Below are positions 26,619-36,797 of a stretch of DNA of 64,000 bases, one piece after another; within the stretch, counting starts at the first letter, position 1, and every line of letters begins with the position of its first letter. A model generated the notes under the pieces. That model was not told where the DNA came from and made no database searches. It was given only the letters and a program-made list of their open reading frames with translations. Position numbers and translations under genes: made by a program. Source of the stretch: Saccharicrinis sp963667815 (lineage in GTDB: Bacteria; Bacteroidota; Bacteroidia; Bacteroidales; Marinilabiliaceae); assembly GCA_963667815.1 (NCBI GenBank), contig OY764021.1. One strand, 5' to 3'.

Positions 26619-28691
26619 TTAGTATCCAGGATTTTGTATTGCTTGTTTTTGATCTGCAGTTAGAGCATTACCGTTTTCATCTGTAATCGCATCAAGAAAT
26701 GATTGAGGAAGAGGACGGTAATAATGAGTATTTGCATTAAAAGTAGAGTTACCACGAACCCAACCGTCATTGAAAGCCTTGAATCTGGCTTCAAGTGTTT
26801 TTGTTCGTGCAAGATCTTGCCAACGCAATTGTTCTCCACAAAGCTCACGGGTTCTTTCATTTAATAAGAAACACATCATCATATCAGCATTACTAGAGCA
26901 CCCTAATTTAGCATATATTGGAGCATCTACCTCAGAGTTGTAAATATCATCTACAGAGTTGATATGCATTTCTGTTAAAGTTGGGGCCGTTGTTTCAGCC
27001 ATGTCATTATTTGATTCATAATAAGTATTTGTATCAAAATATACAGCACCGTCAGCTGAATATCCACCACCTTTACCTTCGCAATATGGATTGTTTTTAT
27101 AAGCCTGACCACCATCTACATGAACAGAACGATCTTCACCTTCTGCAAATGCAGCTCTGTCTCTTAGTTTGTTAATCCAGAATATGGCATTATCATATTG
27201 TGACTCGCCTTGACGAATATATGCCTCAGCCACCATTAAAACATCATCAGCAGATCGGGCTACCACTCCATCTCTTGTTCCAAATGAAGAAGAAATAGAT
27301 GTTCTATAACCATCTCTGTATTTTGATAATGCAACTGATCTTTTTTGAATTCCATAGTAACCTTCATTTCCATGTTCACCTACAAAGGCTTGATTTTCAC
27401 CATCAAAATATCTAACAAAAGTATGAGTATTCTGCATTACTCCATTTTTAAGAACTCCGGTGGCATCTCCCTCAATATCACTAAATCTGTTATCTCCTGC
27501 ATCATTAACAATATACTTTATTGCTAAATCACCCCCAACAAAACGTTTTGTTCCAGCTACTGTCCCATCAGGACCAAGAAGAGCATTTGTTTCAGACCAT
27601 TCAGGTGCTTTGTCTGTTGAATTACATCCATATGTTGTTATAAACGATTTCCAGAATCTTGAATCATTAACCCTATCAAAAACATCCATTGTGTAATTGG
27701 TTGATCGTGCAAAGGAGAATTCTCTATCTCCAGAAATATCTCTTACGGTTCCTGCAATATCTTGATAAACTGAAGGGTACATTAAATGCATTGTATTTCC
27801 AAATCTTCCCCATGTTGATTGATCATCTGAAAATTGACCAGCTAATACTATTTCAGAAACGGTTTCGTTAGGACTGTTTGCATATTGGTAATCCCATAGT
27901 TCAACGTAATTAGAACATAGTGGATGTGAATTGTATACTTCTGTACCATATTTAATTACCGCCTCCAAGTCATCATCAACATAGTTTGAATTCCATGAAC
28001 TATATAATTCACTAGCTCTTGTTAAGTGTGATTTAGCTAAGAAGTGAGCAGCAGCGGCTTGAGTTAAACGCCCTGTTTGTGATGCTGTTGCAGGTAGCAA
28101 GTCATATGCTTGTTTTAAATCTGAGATTATTTGAGAGAAACAATCTTCTTCAGTATCGCGAGCAAAATAAGTTTCAACACTAGTTGAAGGTTTCAATTTT
28201 AAAGGCACTCCACCATATTGAGTAACTAGTTCGAGATAAAAATATCCTCTTAAAAAGTATCCTTCTCCTAAACGAGTATTATAGTTTTCATTATCATTAT
28301 CGTAATATAGCGGAACATTTTGGATAAGAGTATTGGCCGATTCGATAGCACCATACATGTTATCAAAAAATGGTTGATTCGACCATCCTGAGGTTGAATT
28401 TAAATCAGAGCTATAACAATTGAAGTTTGCAATAGAGTTGTTTCCATCAGTAAATTCATCAACTCCAAGGTTATACATCTCAATACCCCAAAAGTAATTA
28501 AATTTAAATTTAAGTTTTTGATAGGCACCTGTCGCTAATTGGTCTAGACCATCCTGAGTAGTGAAAATACTAGTACTGTATGTAGTAGTAAGTTCTTCCT
28601 CCAAAAATTCATCTTTACATGAGGTTGTGGTTGTAGCTAATAAACCTATTATACCTAATGCAGTTAATATTTTATGTAATTTCATATTCAA
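26619..28691 (-). CDS. SusD/RagB-family outer-membrane glycan-binding lipoprotein
   Basis: 690 aa, somewhat long for SusD. Lipoprotein signal with Cys about residue 25 (TTSC). SusD features: an N-terminal TQDGLDQLATGAYQ helix, RGYFYLELVTQYGGVPL, TPR-like helices, RSADDVLMVAEAYIRQ, and a C-terminal ERTRELCGEQLRWQDLARTKTLE then YRPLPQSFLDAI with a closing NPGY. It captures oligosaccharide at the cell surface and forms the lid of the SusC transporter. It begins 14 bases after the susC stop. It is paired with RG-I enzymes, so the ligand is presumably RG-I oligosaccharides. Confidence 0.93.
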   Translation of the reverse strand: MNMKLHKILTALGIIGLLATTTTSCKDEFLEEELTTTYSTSIFTTQDGLDQLATGAYQKLKFKFNYFWGIEMYNLGVDEFTDGNNSIANFNCYSSDLNSTSGWSNQPFFDNMYGAIESANTLIQNVPLYYDNDNENYNTRLGEGYFLRGYFYLELVTQYGGVPLKLKPSTSVETYFARDTEEDCFSQIISDLKQAYDLLPATASQTGRLTQAAAAHFLAKSHLTRASELYSSWNSNYVDDDLEAVIKYGTEVYNSHPLCSNYVELWDYQYANSPNETVSEIVLAGQFSDDQSTWGRFGNTMHLMYPSVYQDIAGTVRDISGDREFSFARSTNYTMDVFDRVNDSRFWKSFITTYGCNSTDKAPEWSETNALLGPDGTVAGTKRFVGGDLAIKYIVNDAGDNRFSDIEGDATGVLKNGVMQNTHTFVRYFDGENQAFVGEHGNEGYYGIQKRSVALSKYRDGYRTSISSSFGTRDGVVARSADDVLMVAEAYIRQGESQYDNAIFWINKLRDRAAFAEGEDRSVHVDGGQAYKNNPYCEGKGGGYSADGAVYFDTNTYYESNNDMAETTAPTLTEMHINSVDDIYNSEVDAPIYAKLGCSSNADMMMCFLLNERTRELCGEQLRWQDLARTKTLEARFKAFNDGWVRGNSTFNANTHYYRPLPQSFLDAITDENGNALTADQKQAIQNPGY

Positions 28692-28705
28692 TTTCAGTTT
28701 TTAAT

Positions 28706-31700
28706 TTAGAATCCTACGTTAACTCCAAATACTAAACCTTTTAAGGTTGTAGCTGATCCAGTAGAGGTTGTGTTATTATTGTAATTTGAAAGATCAGTAT
28801 CTAAATAATCGCACTTAGAATAAATCATAAATGGATTTGTACATTGAGCATATACTTTTAGTTTACTAATACCAATCTTCTTTAATTGTTGAGAAGTGAA
28901 ATTATAACCTAAGTTTATGTATCTCATTTTAATAAAAGAACCATCCTGATAATTCATTGAAGAACTGTATGTGTCTGCAGCTTCTCCATTTGATCCGGGT
29001 GAATAGTATTCTGCATCTTCGTTAGAATTTGCTACCCAATAATCAATTTTGCGTTGTTGATATCTACCATCCAAAGTTAAAGCTCCATTTCTAAAGGTAT
29101 TTCCCCAACGAGAATAAATAAAGAATGAGAATTCAATATTTTTATAGTTGAATGTATTTGTAATACCTCCTGACCAATCAGGTCTTTTGTATCCAACTAT
29201 TTTTCTATCGTTACTTCCGTCTATTGAATTATCGTTATTTAAATCTTTAATTTTAATTTGGCCAGGTTTACGTCCATAAATTGCCGCTTCATCAGCTTCT
29301 GATGTTTTCCAAATACCATCATATACATAATCGTAGTAAATCCCAATGTCTTCTCCTACAAACCAACCATTATTAATGTCTTCAGTGCTACCATTGCTTA
29401 ATTCAATAATTTCACTTTTATCGGTTGACCATGATAGATTAGTAGACCATTTAAAGTCATTGGTTTTTACGTTAATAGTATTAATTTGTATATCGATACC
29501 AGAACCTTTTGTTTTACCAACATTTGCATAGGTTGAAGTATATCCGGTTAGTGAAGGAATACTCATTGCCATTAATAAATCGTTAGTTTCTGTTTTATAG
29601 GTGTCGAAACTACCTGTAAGCCTGCTGTTAAACAAAACGAAATCTATACCAACATTATATTGAGTAGTTTTTTCCCAGCTTAACTCTGAATTAGCCATTT
29701 TTGATGGACGTCTTGAAGATGGATCTGAAGCTACATATCCTAAAGAAGATGATGAGCTACTCCAGTTATAGTATAATGCTTGTAAGGCTCCTTTAGTAGC
29801 ATATGCATTAATTGCAGAGTTACCTGTAATACCATATCCTAATCTTAGTTTTAATCCATCAATCCATGTCATATTATCCATGAATTGTTCCTGATCAATA
29901 CGCCATCCTAATGCTAATGATGGGAAACTAGCCCATTTATTACCATCAGCAAGCTGTGAGGCTCCATCCCATCGAACAGAAGCTGTTAATAAATATTTAT
30001 CTCTATATGAGTAATTACCTCTTACCATATAAGATTCCATTTGTTTTTCAGATAATCCAGTACCTAAACTATAATTATCGCCACCTGATGCAAGGTTATA
30101 CCACAATTCAGCAGTTGATGCAACATCTGTTGCTTTCATGTTACCATTTTCATAGTGGTATTTTGAAGATGACTGCATTAGAGTTAAACCAACTTTATGA
30201 TTGTTAATTGTTTTATCATAAAAAATCAAATTATCTAAAGTCCAGGCCTGTGTATTGTTTGTATTGTATTGAGCAGCATTATTACCATCTCCATTAATAC
30301 CATCAGCAGCATTAAATACACCTAAACGATAATATTTAAATTCAGGACCAAACTGAATTCTGTATTTTAATCCATTTAAAGGCGCCCACATTTCACCAAA
30401 ATCAACTTGAGAATAGAAACTTCCTGTTGCCCTTAATGTTTGGCGGTTATTTGTATTGTATTTAAGTTCATCTATTGGGTTGATGATATTAACATCACCT
30501 GCAGCGGGATTTCTGATATATTCGCCATTTTCATCATAAGGAACTGTCCATGGTAGCATTGATGTTAAGGCAGAATAATAATCTCCAGGACCTGTTACAG
30601 ATTTAGTAAAACTATATCCATAATCTTGAAGACCCCAACTTAGATTCATTGTAGTACCAATTTTAAACCATTTAGTTGGATTAGCTTCAAAGTTTGTTTT
30701 TGCTGTGTATCTTTGATAAAGTTGGTCTGGCTGAGTACCTTCCTGACGTAAGTACCCAAAAGAACCATAACCTTTAAATTGCTCTGTACCACCAGAAGCA
30801 CTAATAGTATGCTCCGTAGATACTGCAGTACGTTGCCCCTTTTCGCCCCAATCATAACTGCCTACTTTCGATGGATCCCATGTTCCATTAACCCAACCTT
30901 TTTCAATGTTTGCAAAAGAAGCTCCTACTGATCCCCAGGTAGCCAAATCAGCCTCGTATGAAGGGGTTGAAGATGCATAGGTTCCCATGTTGTATTTTGC
31001 AAGTCTTGCATACTCTAACCACTCAGCTGCATCCATAAGTTCAGTTACTTCATACATTTTTTCGATGGTAACTGAACTTGAGTAGTTTAAGGTAACTTTA
31101 CCAGTCTTACCTTGTTTTGTAGTTACTAGTATTACCCCATTTGCACCTCTCGATCCATAGATCGCAGTAGCAGATGCATCCTTTAAGATGTCAATACTTT
31201 CAATATCACTTGGGTTAATGTTATCAATACCACCACTTTGCACTACCATCCCATCAACAACATATAGAGGATCCTGATCTGCATTTAAAGATCTGATTCC
31301 TCTAATTTTAATACTTCCATTTTCTCCTGGACGTTGGTTTGTTGTAATGTCAACACCAGCAGTTTTTCCTTGCATAGCTTGTACTGCATCTTTTACGGGC
31401 ATTGCCTTTATTTCATCGGCACTAACACTTGTAACGGCTCCTGTTACATCACTTTTCTTTTGAACACCATAACCAATGGCTACAACCTCGTCAAGACCAA
31501 TAGATCCAGCTTCCAAAGTGATGTTTATTGTTGTTTTCCCTTCAACAGGTATAGTTTGTGTTTCTAAACCTATAAAAGAAAACATTAAATTACTACTTGA
31601 AGGTACATTTGGTAATTTATAATTTCCATCAATATCAGTAATGGTACCCACAGTAGTGCCTTCAACAACTACAGTTGCACCTATTACAGGTTCCCCAGTG

Positions 31701-31840
31701 TCATCTTTGACATGACCTGTTACGGTAATCTCATTTCCTTGAGCATAAATAGTGCCTTGGTTGGCCATTAAGGAACAACTTGTTATAAATGCTATTAAAA
31801 GCACTTTAAGTTGTTCCCTTTTTAACTTCATTAGATTCAT
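28706..31840 (-). CDS. SusC/RagA-family TonB-dependent transporter
   Basis: 1044 aa. Signal peptide, then a carboxypeptidase-D-regulatory-like domain (about 37-112, VTGHVKDDTGEPVIGATV), the family signature DEVVAIGYGVQKKSDVTGAV (about 123-142), a plug domain (RGIRSLNADQDPLYVVDGM, DATAIYGSRGANGVILVTT) and a 22-strand barrel. The last residue is Phe (VFGVNVGF), as expected for BAM recognition. It imports oligosaccharides across the outer membrane using TonB-ExbBD energy. There is no STN domain, so no direct anti-sigma signalling is expected. Confidence 0.94.
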   Translation of the reverse strand: MNLMKLKREQLKVLLIAFITSCSLMANQGTIYAQGNEITVTGHVKDDTGEPVIGATVVVEGTTVGTITDIDGNYKLPNVPSSSNLMFSFIGLETQTIPVEGKTTINITLEAGSIGLDEVVAIGYGVQKKSDVTGAVTSVSADEIKAMPVKDAVQAMQGKTAGVDITTNQRPGENGSIKIRGIRSLNADQDPLYVVDGMVVQSGGIDNINPSDIESIDILKDASATAIYGSRGANGVILVTTKQGKTGKVTLNYSSSVTIEKMYEVTELMDAAEWLEYARLAKYNMGTYASSTPSYEADLATWGSVGASFANIEKGWVNGTWDPSKVGSYDWGEKGQRTAVSTEHTISASGGTEQFKGYGSFGYLRQEGTQPDQLYQRYTAKTNFEANPTKWFKIGTTMNLSWGLQDYGYSFTKSVTGPGDYYSALTSMLPWTVPYDENGEYIRNPAAGDVNIINPIDELKYNTNNRQTLRATGSFYSQVDFGEMWAPLNGLKYRIQFGPEFKYYRLGVFNAADGINGDGNNAAQYNTNNTQAWTLDNLIFYDKTINNHKVGLTLMQSSSKYHYENGNMKATDVASTAELWYNLASGGDNYSLGTGLSEKQMESYMVRGNYSYRDKYLLTASVRWDGASQLADGNKWASFPSLALGWRIDQEQFMDNMTWIDGLKLRLGYGITGNSAINAYATKGALQALYYNWSSSSSSLGYVASDPSSRRPSKMANSELSWEKTTQYNVGIDFVLFNSRLTGSFDTYKTETNDLLMAMSIPSLTGYTSTYANVGKTKGSGIDIQINTINVKTNDFKWSTNLSWSTDKSEIIELSNGSTEDINNGWFVGEDIGIYYDYVYDGIWKTSEADEAAIYGRKPGQIKIKDLNNDNSIDGSNDRKIVGYKRPDWSGGITNTFNYKNIEFSFFIYSRWGNTFRNGALTLDGRYQQRKIDYWVANSNEDAEYYSPGSNGEAADTYSSSMNYQDGSFIKMRYINLGYNFTSQQLKKIGISKLKVYAQCTNPFMIYSKCDYLDTDLSNYNNNTTSTGSATTLKGLVFGVNVGF

Positions 31841-31925
31841 ACTAATAGATTTAATTTATTATATAAAAGGATAATTTCAGTAAGCATCTTGTATTTATGC
31901 ATCTGAATCTTTCCTGAAACCGATC

Positions 31926-31933
31926 CAAAAGTA
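31926..31933 (-). promoter_or_regulatory. Likely -7 box for susC (TACTTTTG on the minus strand)
   Basis: CAAAAGTA on the plus strand is TACTTTTG on the minus strand, matching TAnnTTTG. It lies about 86 bases before the susC ATG. No clear TTG at -33. Confidence 0.45.
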
Positions 31934-32058
31934 TTGTGTAAACAAATGTTAAAGAATAGAAAATAATACTAAGGCCTGTAAAAATGTGTTAAGTATTTGT
32001 TGAGTACTATTTTTAAGGTTTGCGTATGATTTTACATGCATAAATTGATTGACTCAGA

Positions 32059-32066
32059 TATATTTG
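32059..32066 (+). promoter_or_regulatory. Likely -7 box (TATATTTG) for the plus-strand PUL arm
   Basis: TATATTTG fits TAnnTTTG and lies 34 bases before the GH105 ATG at 32100. With the susC box it gives a divergent promoter region at 31841-32099, where a PUL regulator would be expected to bind. No operator motif is recognised. Confidence 0.5.
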
Positions 32067-32099
32067 TGATTTGGTTATTATTTAAAAGAATGTTTTAAA

Positions 32100-33245
32100 A
32101 TGAGAGTAGTGAAAAGAAGATTAATACTACCTACCTTGCTATTGATGCTATGTTTTTCGTTAAACATATTTGCAGTGCATGGGCAGAAGAAGATGGATAG
32201 AAAAGAAACTTTAGATGCTGTGCTTAAAGTGAATAAATATTTCATGGAAAAATATGCTGATTACACAGCAACATCTAATGTAGGTAGGGTTAGACCAAGT
32301 AACATATGGACGCGTGGCGTTTATTATGAAGGATTGATGGAGTTATATTCAATATATCCAAAAGAAGCGTTTTTTGATTATGCATATGGTTGGTCTGAAT
32401 TTCATAAATGGAACTACAGAAATGGAGCAGTAACTCGTAATGCTGATGATTATTGTGCCGGACAGACATACATAGATTTATTTAGATTGACAGAAGATCC
32501 TCAGCAATTGGTATCAGTGAAAGCTAACCTTAATATGTTAGTTAATACACCTCAAAATGATGATTGGGACTGGATTGATGCTATTCAAATGGGAATGCCT
32601 GTTTTTGCAAAATTGGGTGTAACCATGAATGAGCCTAAGTACTTTGATAAAATGTGGGACATGTATGAGTGTACACGTAATGAAATAGGCGGTGGCTTAT
32701 TTAATTTAGAAGATGGTTTATGGTGGAGAGATGCTGATTTTGTACCTCCTTACACAGAACCAAATGGTGAAGATTGTTATTGGTCAAGAGGTAATGGTTG
32801 GGTTTATGCTGCATTAGTCAGAGTACTAAACGAAATACCAAAAGATGAAAAACATTACCAACAATATATAAGTGATTTTAAAATAATGACTGAAGCTTTG
32901 GTTAAATGCCAAAGAAAAGATGGTTTCTGGAATGCAAGTTTACATGATCCTAAAAACTATGGAGGAAAAGAAACAACAGGAACATCTTTGTTTATATATG
33001 GTATGGCCTGGGGCGTGAATAATGGAATTTTAGATAAGGATATATATACTCCAATTATTAATAAGGCCTGGAATGCAATTGTTGAAGATGCCATTCATGA
33101 AAATGGATTTTTAGGTTACGTTCAGGGAACAGGAAAAGAGCCTAAAGATGGTCAGCCTGTAACATATGATAGCATGCCTGATTTTGAAGATTATGGTATT
33201 GGTTGTTTTTTATTAGCTGGAGTTGAGGTTTATAAAATGAAGTAA
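32100..33245 (+). CDS. GH105 unsaturated rhamnogalacturonyl hydrolase
   Basis: 381 aa with a signal peptide (about 1-29, AVHGQ). An (alpha/alpha)6 barrel of the YteR/YesR type: WTRGVYYEGLMELY, WDWIDAIQMGMPVFAKLG (Asp near 160), CYWSRGNGWVYAAL, and GTSLFIYGMAWGVN. It cleaves the 4,5-unsaturated galacturonate from the non-reducing end of RG lyase products by hydration. It is the first gene of the plus-strand arm, whose last gene is the PL11 lyase that would make its substrate. CE12 follows after 16 bases. Confidence 0.9.
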   Translation: MRVVKRRLILPTLLLMLCFSLNIFAVHGQKKMDRKETLDAVLKVNKYFMEKYADYTATSNVGRVRPSNIWTRGVYYEGLMELYSIYPKEAFFDYAYGWSEFHKWNYRNGAVTRNADDYCAGQTYIDLFRLTEDPQQLVSVKANLNMLVNTPQNDDWDWIDAIQMGMPVFAKLGVTMNEPKYFDKMWDMYECTRNEIGGGLFNLEDGLWWRDADFVPPYTEPNGEDCYWSRGNGWVYAALVRVLNEIPKDEKHYQQYISDFKIMTEALVKCQRKDGFWNASLHDPKNYGGKETTGTSLFIYGMAWGVNNGILDKDIYTPIINKAWNAIVEDAIHENGFLGYVQGTGKEPKDGQPVTYDSMPDFEDYGIGCFLLAGVEVYKMK

Positions 33246-33261
33246 TTAAAATACAGCCAGA

Positions 33262-34455
33262 ATGTTTAAAGCAACAATTAGTTTAGGATTAATATTATGC
33301 TGTATTTTACTTTTATCATGTAAAGAAGAAGCTAATCCTTACAAAATATATAAACCACTATCTAAAGCTTATAATGGATTTATTTCTTTTGATAGTATTC
33401 CGGATGGGAACTACAGAGTACATGTAAGAGTGGGTTCTGAGGATTCAGAAGGTCATACTGTTATCAGAGGAGAATCTCGCAGGTTGTTTTATGATGGAAT
33501 TAAAACAGCTAAAGGTGAGTTTAAGGATGTTTATTTTAACATCAATAAAAGAGATACCATAATTAGTCAAGGGAAAGTTGTTCGCATTAAAAGCAGAGAA
33601 CGTAATAAGCTTAACTGGGATAGTAATTTAACATTTGAATTTAACGGAGAATCTCCACAAGTTGATTTTATCGAGATTAAACCAGTTGATGATGTAATAA
33701 CTGTTTTTTTATGTGCCAATTCAACTGTAGTAGATCAGGATTATGAACCCTGGATTGGTTGGGGCCAAATGTTGCCTCGCTTTTTTAACGACAAAGTGTG
33801 CGTTGCAAACTATGCCGAATCCGGTGAAACAGCAACTGGATTTATCGCTCGCGGAAGGTTGGCAAAGCTCTTAACTCAGGCAAAAGCCGGAGATTATATT
33901 TTTGCTGAGTTCGGACATAACGATCAAAAAGAAAAAGGTGAAGGAAGAGGAGCCTATCTTAATTTTACCGACAGATTAAAAGATTTTATTGTTAAAGCAC
34001 GTGAAATAGGAGCACATCCTGTTTTTATCACACCTACTCAACGCAGAAGTTTTAACGATGAAGGTAAAATCATGGAAACTCATGGAGATTATCCTGATGC
34101 CATGCGTAAACTTGCAGCAGAGGAAAATGTACCATTGATTGATCTACATAATTATACCCGTACATTGTATGAAACATTAGGAGTAGAAAAATCAATAAAA
34201 ATATTTGTTCATTACCCTGCTAATACATTTCCAAATCAGGAAAAAGCGTTGGCAGATAATACACATTTCAGGCCATATGGTGGATACCAGATTGTACAGT
34301 GTGTTGTAAATGGTATGAAAGAGATAAACCTTCCGTTAGTAAAGTATTTAAGGGATGATGTGCCTGCTTATGATCCGGCTCATCCAGATAAATATGAAGA
34401 TTTTAAATGGTATCCAACACCATTTTCAGAAATAGAGAAACCAGATGGAAATTAA
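33262..34455 (+). CDS. CE12-like acetylesterase with N-terminal beta-sandwich
   Basis: 397 aa, lipoprotein signal (LLSC, Cys20). Residues about 25-145 form a beta-rich domain typical of longer CE12 proteins (DGNYRVHVRVGS). The SGNH domain spans about 147-370: block I reads CANSTV, so the usual GDS is ANS with the nucleophile Ser kept; then AESGETATGF, FGHND, and DNTHF with catalytic Asp/His. It likely deacetylates RG-I. The changed block I is unusual but the triad appears complete. It overlaps the next gene by 11 bases. Confidence 0.85.
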   Translation: MFKATISLGLILCCILLLSCKEEANPYKIYKPLSKAYNGFISFDSIPDGNYRVHVRVGSEDSEGHTVIRGESRRLFYDGIKTAKGEFKDVYFNINKRDTIISQGKVVRIKSRERNKLNWDSNLTFEFNGESPQVDFIEIKPVDDVITVFLCANSTVVDQDYEPWIGWGQMLPRFFNDKVCVANYAESGETATGFIARGRLAKLLTQAKAGDYIFAEFGHNDQKEKGEGRGAYLNFTDRLKDFIVKAREIGAHPVFITPTQRRSFNDEGKIMETHGDYPDAMRKLAAEENVPLIDLHNYTRTLYETLGVEKSIKIFVHYPANTFPNQEKALADNTHFRPYGGYQIVQCVVNGMKEINLPLVKYLRDDVPAYDPAHPDKYEDFKWYPTPFSEIEKPDGN

Positions 34456-35200
34456 ATTAAGAGTAATAAAGTTTTCTATGTTTATAGCATTTTGCCTTTT
34501 TATAGGGCAAAATGCTTTTGCACAAAATCCGGATTGGTCAATGTTAGCTCCTGAATTAGGAGGAACATTACGATTAGGAGTAGCAAACGGTAATTCCAGT
34601 AAGTGGTTTATTGATTTTAAAACAATTAAAGAAAAAGCACAAGAACATGAAGTTATTTTTACTTTAAAAGATGAAATTATAGGTAAAGGTGAAATAAAGT
34701 ATCATATTAAATCCCTTAAGGATAGTAAAGGTGCTGTAATTAAACTAACAAGTAAAAATATACCTGAAAATATTAAGCTTATCTGGGTTTACGGAGGAGC
34801 TTCTAACGATGTAAAACCTGAAGGATGGCAATCTGCTTTAGAGCCTCAGGACTGTTACAAAAATGTATTTAGTATTGAAGGTAATTCTTTTACGTTATAT
34901 TACGGAACCAGTCGAAAATTAAGAGTTTTAGAGGCTTTGGTTCCTCCTGGAGAAGAACCTGAATTAGCAGATGCAAAACAGCAGGATTCGCCCATTAAAT
35001 TATTGCGTTCCGGAAAAAAAACAGATGCTCAGGTTGTGGCTTCTCAAAGCAAGCTTATTGCTGATGAAGCACTTTTCTTTTGCTTTTACTTTTTAAATCC
35101 TAAGGCTGATTATAACTATTTTATGTTACCTAAACTGTTCGAAAACAGATCTTATATAGTTAATAAGCAAACCGAATGGATGAAATCTACTCCAGACTAA
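34445..35200 (+). CDS. Secreted protein resembling a stand-alone DUF4450 domain
   Basis: 251 aa with a signal peptide (about 1-26, NAFAQ). Beta-rich. The order ELGGTLRLGVANG, a strand pattern, LIWVYGGASN, CYKNVFSIEGNSFTLYYG and a final pattern with DEALFFCFYF resembles the N-terminal DUF4450 domain of large Bacteroidota PUL proteins, recalled from memory. No glycosidase domain follows, so this is a short form, perhaps a binding protein or pseudoenzyme part. Its start overlaps CE12 and GH28 begins 26 bases later, so it belongs to the operon. Confidence 0.55.
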   Translation: MEIKLRVIKFSMFIAFCLFIGQNAFAQNPDWSMLAPELGGTLRLGVANGNSSKWFIDFKTIKEKAQEHEVIFTLKDEIIGKGEIKYHIKSLKDSKGAVIKLTSKNIPENIKLIWVYGGASNDVKPEGWQSALEPQDCYKNVFSIEGNSFTLYYGTSRKLRVLEALVPPGEEPELADAKQQDSPIKLLRSGKKTDAQVVASQSKLIADEALFFCFYFLNPKADYNYFMLPKLFENRSYIVNKQTEWMKSTPD

Positions 35201-35226
35201 TTTGATATTCAATAAAGAAATACATT

Positions 35227-36660
35227 ATGCGATTGATATTTACATTTCTTATTATACTAGGTTCTTTTTCAATTAATGCAGCTATTCATAATGTAAAAGA
35301 TTATGGAGCTAAGGGGGATGGAGAAACTATTGATTCTCCGGCTTTCAATAAAGCAATTGAGGAAGCAGTAAAAGATGGTGGAGGAACAATTTATGTACCA
35401 GCCGGAACTTATGCCTGTTACTCTATACGATTAAAAAGTAATATTACCCTTTGGATTGAGTCTGGTGCCGTTGTACAGGCTGCCTTTCCAACCGAAATAG
35501 CAGGATACGATGAAGCAGAGCCGAATCCGGATAATCCATTTCAGGACTTTGGACATAGTCATTGGAAAAATTCCTTATTATGGGCCATTGGCGAACATGA
35601 TATAACCATTTGTGGTGCAGGGCTAATTTATGGCAAAGGATTGAGTCGTGAAGAAAGTCGTTTACCCGGAGTAGGTAATAAAGCCATTTCATTGAAAGAA
35701 TGTTATAATGTAACAGTTAAAGATGTGTCAATGGAGCATTGTGGTCACTTTGCCATACTTGCAACAGGGGTTGATAATCTTCATGTTTTAAATGTTAAGG
35801 TTGATACCAATCGCGATGGTTTTGATATTGATTGCTGTAAAAATGTCCGAATTACTGATTGCACAGTTAATTGTCCTTGGGATGATGCAATTGTTTTAAA
35901 AGCAAGTTATGGATTAGGCTACTTTAAAGATACTGAAAATGTAACTATTAGTGGATGTTATGTTTCAGGATATGATAAGGGTTCTGTTTTAGCTGGCAAG
36001 TGGGAAACAGATGAGGCGGTTGCTCCTGATCATGGTTCAAATACCGGACGAATTAAACTGGGAACAGAATCGAGTGGTGGTTTTAAAAATATAGCTATTA
36101 CCAATTGTATTTTTGAAAGAAGTAGAGGTTTGGCTATTGAAGCAGTTGATGGCGGTTGGCTGGAGGATATTGTTGTGTCGAATATTACGATGCGTAACAT
36201 TGGTAATTCACCTTTCTTTATTCGTTTAGGGGGTCGTCAGCGTAGTCCAAAAGGAACTCCGGTAGGGAAATTAAGAAGACTCCAGATCAGCAATGTTAAT
36301 GTGTTTGATGCAGATTCTCAATTCTCATCAATAATAAGTGGTATCCCCGGACACAACATTGAAGAAGTTTCTTTTTCAAATATAAATATCCATTATAAGG
36401 GAGGATACACTGCAGAGGATGGAAAGATAAATCCAACCGAAAGTATTAAAAATTACCCGGAACCCTGGATGTTTGGAACCATTCCGGCTTCAGGTTTTTA
36501 TGTTCGTCATGCAAAAGATATTTTCTTTGATAATATTCGATTCTATTTTGAAAAAGAAGATGGTCGACCTTTATTTATTTTGGATGATGCAAATAATGTG
36601 GATGCTTCAAATATCAGAGTTGAGGGAAAATTAATTGAAAATCCTCTTCAGACAGATTAA
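35227..36660 (+). CDS. GH28-family pectin hydrolase
   Basis: 477 aa with a signal peptide (about 1-18). Beta-helix start HNVKDYGAKGDGETIDS. Catalytic motifs: NRDGFDID (Asp198), CPWDDAIVLK (Asp219/220), and RIKLGTESSGG, a different arrangement from the other GH28 in this locus. The WDD and long insertion (YFKDTENVTISG, PDHGSNTGRIK) suggest a distinct subfamily and thus a different linkage or exo/endo mode. Periplasmic or secreted. It is followed by a terminator. Confidence 0.87.
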   Translation: MRLIFTFLIILGSFSINAAIHNVKDYGAKGDGETIDSPAFNKAIEEAVKDGGGTIYVPAGTYACYSIRLKSNITLWIESGAVVQAAFPTEIAGYDEAEPNPDNPFQDFGHSHWKNSLLWAIGEHDITICGAGLIYGKGLSREESRLPGVGNKAISLKECYNVTVKDVSMEHCGHFAILATGVDNLHVLNVKVDTNRDGFDIDCCKNVRITDCTVNCPWDDAIVLKASYGLGYFKDTENVTISGCYVSGYDKGSVLAGKWETDEAVAPDHGSNTGRIKLGTESSGGFKNIAITNCIFERSRGLAIEAVDGGWLEDIVVSNITMRNIGNSPFFIRLGGRQRSPKGTPVGKLRRLQISNVNVFDADSQFSSIISGIPGHNIEEVSFSNINIHYKGGYTAEDGKINPTESIKNYPEPWMFGTIPASGFYVRHAKDIFFDNIRFYFEKEDGRPLFILDDANNVDASNIRVEGKLIENPLQTD

Positions 36661-36683
36661 ATATTAAGACTAGATATATGGTT

Positions 36684-36733
36684 AAGGCTGTTTCTAATAT
36701 TGATTTAATTCAATTTGAAATAGCCTTATTTGT
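36684..36733 (+). terminator. Hairpin between GH28 and PL11
   Basis: Arms AAGGCTGTTTC (36684-36694) and GAAATAGCCTT (36717-36727), one wobble position, followed by ATTTGTTT. It may lower or stop read-through to PL11. Confidence 0.6.
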
Positions 36734-36797
36734 TTATGATGAGTATTTAGTTAACCTTTTCAAAATTTTTAACAGATAACGTTTAATATAATTTATA

